Positions 5,812 through 10,885 of a DNA stretch of 10,885 nucleotides are shown one piece after another. The notes below the pieces were generated by a model. It worked only from the letters and a program-made list of their open reading frames with translations, did not search any database and was not told the origin of the DNA. Position 1 is the stretch's first letter. Each line of letters opens with the position of its first letter. A program made the position numbers and the translations under genes. The stretch comes from an uncultured Campylobacter sp. (GTDB lineage Bacteria; Campylobacterota; Campylobacteria; Campylobacterales; Campylobacteraceae), in the NCBI GenBank assembly GCA_947090385.1, contig CAMUNZ010000040.1:1-10885 (forward strand), in the 5' to 3' direction.

Positions 5812-6707
5812 AATTTATAAAAATATGCTCCTGCCAAATTTATATTTTCTATTTTTTTTGTTTTTAATAAATTTTCTACAATCTTTCTTGAATTATCATC
5901 GAAAAATTTTTCTATATCGGTTACGCTTTGTGGTCGAAGTTTTAGCATTTTTAAAATCTCAACTTCGCTGAAATTTTCCTTTTTCCCGTCATATTTATGA
6001 GAAGCAATCACGCATGGAAATTCTATAAATTTAGCCAAATTTTGCAAAATTTCGCTACTTACTCCTTGAATTTTATAAGCTGGCGGACGATCGACAGAAC
6101 TTATATCGACGCGATTTGGATTTATTTTTTTAATCGCTTCATTTAATGCTTTAAATTCCGCTTCATTGTCGTTTAAATTTTTTACAACCAAAATTTCTAA
6201 AACTAATTCGCCGTTAAAATTTTTTGAAAATTTAGCCATATTTTCAACTAAATTTTCGACTAATAAATCCTTTTTTCCACGATCTATTTTTCTAAAAGTT
6301 TTTTGTAAAACGCTATCAAGACTAAATTTCGCCATGTCGATATTTTTTAAACAATCCATTTTTTCATAATCTTTTGCGATCGTTCCATTGCTTAAAATTA
6401 AAAGTTTTAAATTTGATTTAATTTTATTTAATTCATTTACCAACTCGCCAAGATACGGATAAAGAGTTGGCTCACCATTTGCAGTAATCGTCAAAACATC
6501 ACAATTTTTATGATAAATTAAAGCATTTTTTACATCATTTAAAATATCGGAAATTTTTGGAAAATCTGCACTTTTTTCGACTATTTTTGATGGTTTTAAC
6601 TCACAATATAAGCAGTCAAAATTGCACTGCTTATAATTTGGACTTAGATCAATTCCAAGTGATTTTCCAAAACGGCGCGAATTTACAGGACCAAAAACAA
6701 CACTCAT
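5793..6707 (-). CDS. Radical SAM protein, COG0731-like
   Basis: This 304-residue protein binds a 4Fe-4S cluster through CNFDCLYC (C28, C32, C35, pattern Cx3Cx2C) and has the GEPTLYP motif expected for S-adenosylmethionine binding. The start VVFGPVNSRRFGKSLGIDL is typical of the Fe-S oxidoreductase group COG0731, which is related to tRNA wybutosine enzymes; the substrate is unknown. The C-terminal 70 residues look helical and may form a winged helix. The ATG overlaps the hemE stop (ATGA), which implies coupling. As I recall, a similar gene follows hemE in C. jejuni, so the pair is old, but whether it acts in haem synthesis is not shown. It is distinct from HemN and HemW. Confidence 0.85.
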   Translation of the reverse strand: MSVVFGPVNSRRFGKSLGIDLSPNYKQCNFDCLYCELKPSKIVEKSADFPKISDILNDVKNALIYHKNCDVLTITANGEPTLYPYLGELVNELNKIKSNLKLLILSNGTIAKDYEKMDCLKNIDMAKFSLDSVLQKTFRKIDRGKKDLLVENLVENMAKFSKNFNGELVLEILVVKNLNDNEAEFKALNEAIKKINPNRVDISSVDRPPAYKIQGVSSEILQNLAKFIEFPCVIASHKYDGKKENFSEVEILKMLKLRPQSVTDIEKFFDDNSRKIVENLLKTKKIENINLAGAYFYKLCKDIF

Positions 6708-7726
6708 CTTGCCGACATTTCTTTAACTAAATTTATAAAATATTTCACATTTTCGACTGGGATATCTGGCAAAATTCCATGACCTAAATTAAAAATATGA
6801 TTTTTGTCTTTCATAATTTTACAAATTTCAGTAACGCCTTTTAAGATTGATTTTTGATCGTAAAGTCTGCAAGGTTCCATATTTCCTTGTAAAATGTATT
6901 TTTGACTTAAAATTTCAGTTGCTTTTTGCATAGGTGTGCTCCAATCTACACCAAAAACATCGAAATTTCCATCTATTTTATCAAGATAACTTCCAACGCC
7001 TTTTGGAAATACAATTATAGGAATTTGCGGAAATTTAGCTTTTAGATAATCCACAATTTCTAAAATATATCGCCAACTAAACTCAAAAAAAGCCTCTTCT
7101 TCAAGCGCATTTGCCCAAGAATCAAAAATTTGAATGGCATTTACGCCGCTTTTAATTTGATTTTCTAAATAAATTTTTGTAGCCTGCGTAACGATAGATA
7201 AAATTTCTTTTAAAAAATCTGGATTTTTATAAAGCATTTTTTTACAAATTGTGTAAGTTTTGCTTCCTTGACCTTCGATCATATAAGTAGCAACCGTCCA
7301 AGGAGCGCCACAAAATCCGATCAAAGCTTTATTTTGGGGCAATTTTTGACGAGTTAATTTTATAGTATCATAAACATAAGATAAATTTTTAATACCTTTT
7401 TTTATATTCAAATTTTTTAAATCATCTCTGTTTTTTAATGGATTTTTAAAAACTGGTCCCTCGCCTTTTATAAATTCTAAATCCATGCCGATTTCTAACG
7501 GAAGAACTAAAATATCGCTAAATAAAATCGCAGCATCAACATCTAAAATTTCAACAGGTTGGATTGTAACTTCGCTAGCCATTTTATAATCTTTGCAAAG
7601 ATTTAAAAAACCACCTGCTCTATTTCTAACTGCCATATACTCTTTCAAATAACGACCAGCTTGACGCATCATCCAAATAGGCGTATAAGGCGTCTGTTTT
7701 TTTAAACAAGCATCTATAAAAATCAT
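6704..7726 (-). CDS. hemE: Uroporphyrinogen decarboxylase
   Basis: This 340-residue cytoplasmic enzyme removes four carboxyl groups from uroporphyrinogen III to give coproporphyrinogen III in haem synthesis. All key sites are present: WMMRQAGRYLKEY (18-30) with the substrate-binding Arg residues, FSDIL with D71, GAPWTVATYMIEG with Y148, FDSWAN, and NLGHGILPDIP with H316. Length is normal. The ATG has AGGAG 6 nt upstream and lies 8 nt after pyk, so the two are probably co-transcribed. Its end overlaps the radical SAM start by 4 nt. Confidence 0.97.
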   Translation of the reverse strand: MIFIDACLKKQTPYTPIWMMRQAGRYLKEYMAVRNRAGGFLNLCKDYKMASEVTIQPVEILDVDAAILFSDILVLPLEIGMDLEFIKGEGPVFKNPLKNRDDLKNLNIKKGIKNLSYVYDTIKLTRQKLPQNKALIGFCGAPWTVATYMIEGQGSKTYTICKKMLYKNPDFLKEILSIVTQATKIYLENQIKSGVNAIQIFDSWANALEEEAFFEFSWRYILEIVDYLKAKFPQIPIIVFPKGVGSYLDKIDGNFDVFGVDWSTPMQKATEILSQKYILQGNMEPCRLYDQKSILKGVTEICKIMKDKNHIFNLGHGILPDIPVENVKYFINLVKEMSAR

Positions 7727-7734
7727 ATTTTCTC

Positions 7735-9183
7735 CTAAATTGAAAGATCACGAAAATAATCGATCTGATCTTGCTTTATAATTCTGATGAAATTTGTGCT
7801 TCCCTCTACGCCAGTTTGAAATCCGGCTGTCATTACATAAGTTGATTTATTATCAATCAGATGAGAATTATATAAGGAATTTATTGCACTTGCTATAATT
7901 AAATTTGTTTGAGATTTTGGTGTTACCAAAACAGGCTTAATTCCCCAAGCAATAGTTAAACTATGTGCAGCCTCTTCATCGTGCGTAACGGCAAAAATAT
8001 CAATTTTAGTGCGATTCCTAGCCATCTTAATAGCTGATTTTCCACTTCCTGTAATTGTGATTAAAGCACTTGCACCAAGCCTTGAAGCAAGCCTTGCGGT
8101 AGAGCTTGCAATCATATCCGTTTCGTCAAAAAACTCATAATCATCAAATTTATTATAAGGATAAATTTTTTCTATTTCGTGGATTGTGTTACTCATCGCT
8201 TTTACGACAGCGACAGGATTATGCCCGATAGCGCTTTCTTCACTAAGCATAACAGCATCTGTGCCATCTAAAACCGCATTTGCAACATCGCTAATTTCAG
8301 CTCTTGTGGCACTTTCTTTTGTTGTCATACTAAGCATCATTTGAGTTGCAGTTATAACGGGTTTTGATTTTGCATTTGCTTTTTTTATAATCTCTTTTTG
8401 TATCGCAGGGACATTAAAAAATGGCACTTCAATCCCAAGATCTCCTCTTGCGACCATAATTCCATCGCTATTTTCTATAATCTGATCAATATTTTCAACT
8501 GCATCAAATTTCTCTATTTTTGAGTAAATTTTCGCTCTACTTCCTATACTTTCTAAAAATTTTCTAGCTTTTTTTACATCATTTTCATTTTGAACAAAAG
8601 ATATCGCTACAAAATCAACTTTATTTTTTACACCCCAAAGCATATCTTCTTTATCTTTTGGTGTTAAAACATCAATATTTATGCGAGTATTTGGAAAATT
8701 TACACCTTTTCTAGATGTTATCATCCCATCATTTTCTACCAAAGTTACAACTTTTTCATCAGTTTTTTCTATAACCTTTGCACGAATTGCACCATCATAA
8801 AGATAAATTAACTCACCAACTTTCATCAAAGACAAAATTTCTGGATGATTTATGCAAAGTTTAAATTCATTTTCGCCGATTTTTTCACCAACAATTTGCT
8901 CTTTTACAAAATTTAACACATCGCCACTTTTTAAAATAAAAGTCTCTTTTAATTCGCCAGTTCTTATTTTTGGACCGCTTATATCTTGTAAAATTCCAAT
9001 TCTTACACCAAGTTCTTTTTCTATTTGTCTAATTTTTTTTAAATTTGCTTCGTGATATTCATGAGTTCCGTGACTAAAATTTAGACGAAAAACATTCACA
9101 CCATTTTTTACCATTTCTATCATAGTGTCTAAATTTTCGCTAGCTGGTCCAAGAGTAGCTACAATTTTTGTTTTTTTATACAT
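7735..9183 (-). CDS. pyk: Pyruvate kinase
   Basis: Pyruvate kinase makes pyruvate and ATP from phosphoenolpyruvate and ADP at the end of glycolysis. Motifs in order (numbered from the upstream ATG at 9186): KIVATLGP (7-14), RLNFSHG (34-40), QDISGPKIRTG (67-77), SKIEKFDAVENID with K224 and E226, ARGDLG with D249, ATQMM, and AEISDVANAVLDGTDAVMLS. The C-terminal allosteric-type domain is present and there is no extra PEP-utiliser domain. Glu101 may match the Glu that marks K+-dependent kinases, by a hand alignment only. Two adjacent ATGs exist; the second (9183) is preferred because AAGG then lies at 7 nt. A possible extended -10 (TGATAGAAA, 9203-9211) would give pyk its own promoter; otherwise it reads through from mqo. 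Confidence 0.96.
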   Translation of the reverse strand: MYKKTKIVATLGPASENLDTMIEMVKNGVNVFRLNFSHGTHEYHEANLKKIRQIEKELGVRIGILQDISGPKIRTGELKETFILKSGDVLNFVKEQIVGEKIGENEFKLCINHPEILSLMKVGELIYLYDGAIRAKVIEKTDEKVVTLVENDGMITSRKGVNFPNTRINIDVLTPKDKEDMLWGVKNKVDFVAISFVQNENDVKKARKFLESIGSRAKIYSKIEKFDAVENIDQIIENSDGIMVARGDLGIEVPFFNVPAIQKEIIKKANAKSKPVITATQMMLSMTTKESATRAEISDVANAVLDGTDAVMLSEESAIGHNPVAVVKAMSNTIHEIEKIYPYNKFDDYEFFDETDMIASSTARLASRLGASALITITGSGKSAIKMARNRTKIDIFAVTHDEEAAHSLTIAWGIKPVLVTPKSQTNLIIASAINSLYNSHLIDNKSTYVMTAGFQTGVEGSTNFIRIIKQDQIDYFRDLSI

Positions 9184-9202
9184 CATTTAACCTTTTAAAT
9201 TT

Positions 9203-9211
9203 TTTCTATCA
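9203..9211 (-). promoter_or_regulatory. Possible extended -10 of pyk
   Basis: The minus strand reads TGATAGAAA about 20 nt before the pyk ATG. It matches an extended -10 only in part, but it lies between the mqo-pyk hairpin and pyk, where an internal promoter would be needed if the hairpin stops transcription. Confidence 0.3.
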
Positions 9212-9227
9212 GAAGTTTTTTGGATAC

Positions 9228-9253
9228 AATCCACCAAAAATGGTGGATTTTTT
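9228..9253 (+). terminator. Strong hairpin with T-tract on the plus strand
   Basis: AATCCACCA (9228-9236) pairs perfectly with TGGTGGATT (9241-9249) around an AAAA loop, and six T follow from 9248 on the plus strand. This is a textbook intrinsic terminator, but its T-tract faces the plus strand, while both flanking genes run on the minus strand. Just after the mqo stop on the minus strand the stem is preceded by A6 and followed by GTATCC, so it would act there only as a hairpin without a U-tract, attenuating or stabilising the mqo-pyk message. Confidence 0.65.
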
Positions 9254-10592
9254 AATCAATTAATTCTTTATTAAATTTTTCTTCATCAAAATTTTTACCT
9301 AAATATTCACAAATTTCTTTGCAATCTCTTTCAGCATTTCCTAAACTACTTGTCGCACCGGGACTTGGAGTCATGTTGAAAATTATGCCATTTTTTGGAT
9401 TGATTGAGGCTTCACCTAGCATAAGTTTTTTTTCTGTTTTGTTGATAACTTGTGGGCGAACACCACCAAATCCTTTTGCATAATAAATATCATCCTCGCT
9501 TAAACTAGGCACTATTTTTTGTGCATCTTTTACAAAAAGTTTTTTATTTAAAATAGGAATTTCAAAAGCAACATTTCTAAAAATATAATCCCTAATCTCT
9601 TTATCCATCATCAAACCAAAAAGCACATCAAAAATGCATTTATCAAAATTTAAAGTTTGAAAATATTCAGGCAAAGATTTTAATCCATGATATCTTTCTA
9701 ATTTTGGAAGTGGTAAAGCTGTAGGACCAAATCTAGTACAACCTCCAGCTAAAATATCTGGATCGCCGTGAAGTGCAGCAAATGGAAGTTTTGGATTTTG
9801 AACCATATAAACTTTTCCATTTAAAAGTTTTTGTTTGGTTAGATAAAAACTTCCAGCCATGCTAATACAGCCCATATCTTTTCCGTAACCCATTTTATGT
9901 GCCAACCAAAGCGAATGTGCACCAGCATTTACGACGACAAAATCAGCACTAATTGATAATTTATTTTTTGTTTTTATATAAAATTTATCACCTATTTTAT
10001 CTATAAATTCAACTTCTGAATTTAAATAAACATCCAAATTTTCATTATCTTTTTTTGCATCATGTACAAGCGCATTTGACATCGCACCATAAGCAATCGT
10101 AGTATAACCATTTTTTGTTCCCATAGCAATGACATCTTCTGGTCTTTCATTGCCATATTTATCATAAACAACTCTTGGTTCTATCCCTTTTAAAGTATTT
10201 TTATCGAAAAGCTCCAAATATGGATAAAGTTCTTTAAATTCTTCATATCTAGATTTTATTTTTGCAACTTCTTCATCACCAACGCCCATAGCAATTTTTT
10301 GCCCACTAAGCATAATTTTATTTTCATAGCCGTGCAAAAGATTATATTTTACAATCATATCGGTTGTTCTTTTTACTTTTCTTGCTTTTTCTATTGTGTA
10401 ATTTGTTTCTATATCGCCACAATGTATAGTTTGCGAATTGCTTGTGGCTCTTGAGTTTAAAGTAGCTAAACCTTCGTATTTTTCGATCAGCGCCACGTTT
10501 TTGATATCTGTGTAACGACTAAGCTCATAAACGAGTGCCGAACCAGAAATTCCTCCTCCAACAACTACAACTTTATAATGTTTTTCAATCAT
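9252..10592 (-). CDS. mqo: Malate:quinone oxidoreductase, FAD-dependent
   Basis: This 446-residue flavoprotein starts MIEKHYKVVVVGGGISGSAL, a Rossmann FAD-binding motif (GGGISG at 12-17), followed by RATSNSQTIHCGDIETNY as in Campylobacter Mqo, and ends with PSPGATSSLG in the second FAD-contact region. Mqo oxidises malate to oxaloacetate and passes electrons to the membrane quinone pool. No membrane segment is seen, so it is probably peripheral on the inner face. The ATG at 10592 is preferred over an upstream in-frame ATG at 10637 because AAAGG lies 7 nt before it and the Rossmann motif then sits at the normal distance. The mqo-pyk order, as I recall, matches C. jejuni. A related FAD oxidase such as L-2-hydroxyglutarate oxidase is the main alternative. 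Confidence 0.85.
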   Translation of the reverse strand: MIEKHYKVVVVGGGISGSALVYELSRYTDIKNVALIEKYEGLATLNSRATSNSQTIHCGDIETNYTIEKARKVKRTTDMIVKYNLLHGYENKIMLSGQKIAMGVGDEEVAKIKSRYEEFKELYPYLELFDKNTLKGIEPRVVYDKYGNERPEDVIAMGTKNGYTTIAYGAMSNALVHDAKKDNENLDVYLNSEVEFIDKIGDKFYIKTKNKLSISADFVVVNAGAHSLWLAHKMGYGKDMGCISMAGSFYLTKQKLLNGKVYMVQNPKLPFAALHGDPDILAGGCTRFGPTALPLPKLERYHGLKSLPEYFQTLNFDKCIFDVLFGLMMDKEIRDYIFRNVAFEIPILNKKLFVKDAQKIVPSLSEDDIYYAKGFGGVRPQVINKTEKKLMLGEASINPKNGIIFNMTPSPGATSSLGNAERDCKEICEYLGKNFDEEKFNKELID

Positions 10593-10661
10593 TGTATTGC
10601 CTTTTAAATAAAAAATTTCGGCGTTAGTTTTGCACAAAATTACTTTAAATCTAGTTAAAAT

Positions 10662-10667
10662 TTTATA
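10662..10667 (-). promoter_or_regulatory. Possible -10 box of mqo
   Basis: TATAAA on the minus strand lies 69 nt before the mqo ATG, in an extremely AT-rich stretch with other near matches (for example TGTAATAAAAT just upstream). The choice among them is uncertain. Confidence 0.3.
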
Positions 10668-10739
10668 TTTTATTACAAACTTATTTTTCTTTAAAAAAAC
10701 TTATATTTTATATTTTTATAAAAAAATAATTTTATTAAT

Positions 10740-10745
10740 TATAAA
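10740..10745 (+). promoter_or_regulatory. Possible -10 box of the membrane protein gene
   Basis: TATAAA (or TAAAAT two bases on) lies 28 nt before the plus-strand ATG at 10774, leaving a short leader with AAAGGA as ribosome binding site. Together with the mqo promoter it makes 10593-10773 a divergent promoter region. Confidence 0.4.
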
Positions 10746-10773
10746 ATCTCAACTTTATTTTTAAAGGATTTAG

Positions 10774-10885
10774 ATGAAACAAAAAATATACAATTTTTTA
10801 AATAATCAAAAATTTTATTTTTGGATTACAAAATCTGATATTTTTATATTGTTTATTATAAATTTATTGATGATTTTATCAGCAG
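10774..10885 (+). CDS. N-terminus of a probable membrane protein, runs off the window
   Basis: An ATG with AAAGGA 5 nt upstream opens 37 codons that remain open to the window end. The protein begins MKQKIYNFLNNQKFYFWITK, a basic, aromatic start, and continues into a hydrophobic run (IFILFIINLLMILSA, about 23-37) that looks like a first transmembrane helix rather than a cleaved signal. I do not recognise the family from this fragment; a permease or an ABC exporter subunit would both fit. Confidence 0.6.
   Translation, partial: MKQKIYNFLNNQKFYFWITKSDIFILFIINLLMILSA

Noticed and set aside
5789..6369. Two plus-strand frames inside the radical SAM gene
   Set aside because: They are antisense to a well-supported gene and their composition is that of a complementary AT-rich strand.
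8852..9055. Plus-strand 67-codon frame inside pyk
   Set aside because: It is antisense to conserved pyruvate kinase motifs and has no start signals.
1..10885. Mobile element, CRISPR array, tRNA, toxin-antitoxin or defence system
   Set aside because: I saw no transposase or integrase motif, regular repeats, cloverleaf or known defence domain; most genes are housekeeping.

Overview
The window is chromosomal DNA from a very AT-rich bacterium, most likely a Campylobacter or close relative in the Campylobacterota. The evidence is the very low GC content, AAGGA-type ribosome binding sites, single TATAAT-like -10 boxes with little -35 signal, a short Cys-poor ribosomal protein L28, an mqo-pyk pair, and a hemE-radical SAM pair (both pairs from memory of Campylobacter jejuni). 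Species cannot be fixed from sequence alone; the C. hominis / C. ureolyticus side of the genus is only a guess.

Layout. Positions 1-1178 (minus strand) hold a decayed or mis-sequenced operon. It has a promoter at 1150, a Kbp/YgaU-like BON-LysM gene with three frameshifts (1116-697), a DUF937 gene with at least two frameshifts (687-194), an 11-codon Cys-containing ORF (159-124), and AT-rich inverted repeats at 63-120. Positions 1179-3649 (minus) hold a tight operon rpmB - K+ channel - argJ. A 147-bp divergent intergenic region (3650-3796) carries one -10 box for each side and a perfect 14-bp inverted repeat between them. Positions 3797-5226 (plus) hold rpe and a DnaQ-like exonuclease gene with a coupled TTG start. 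Positions 5197-9186 (minus) hold pyk - hemE - radical SAM - recO, with short gaps or overlaps; recO overlaps the exonuclease gene tail to tail by 30 bp. Positions 9252-10592 (minus) hold an FAD-dependent malate:quinone oxidoreductase gene, separated from pyk by a strong hairpin. From 10774 (plus) a gene for a probable membrane protein starts and runs off the window.

Roles. Most genes are housekeeping: translation (L28), pentose phosphate pathway (Rpe), lower glycolysis (Pyk), malate oxidation into the quinone pool (Mqo), haem synthesis (HemE), arginine synthesis (ArgJ), DNA repair (RecO, exonuclease) and potassium homeostasis (channel, Kbp remnant). I see no mobile element, CRISPR array, tRNA or rRNA, and no clear novel defence or biosynthetic system.

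The best leads are an ArgJ whose cleavage/nucleophile Thr and other active-site positions appear replaced although its reading frame is intact, a K+ channel with a TVGFT filter in place of TVGYG, and the cluster of frameshifts confined to 600-1060.
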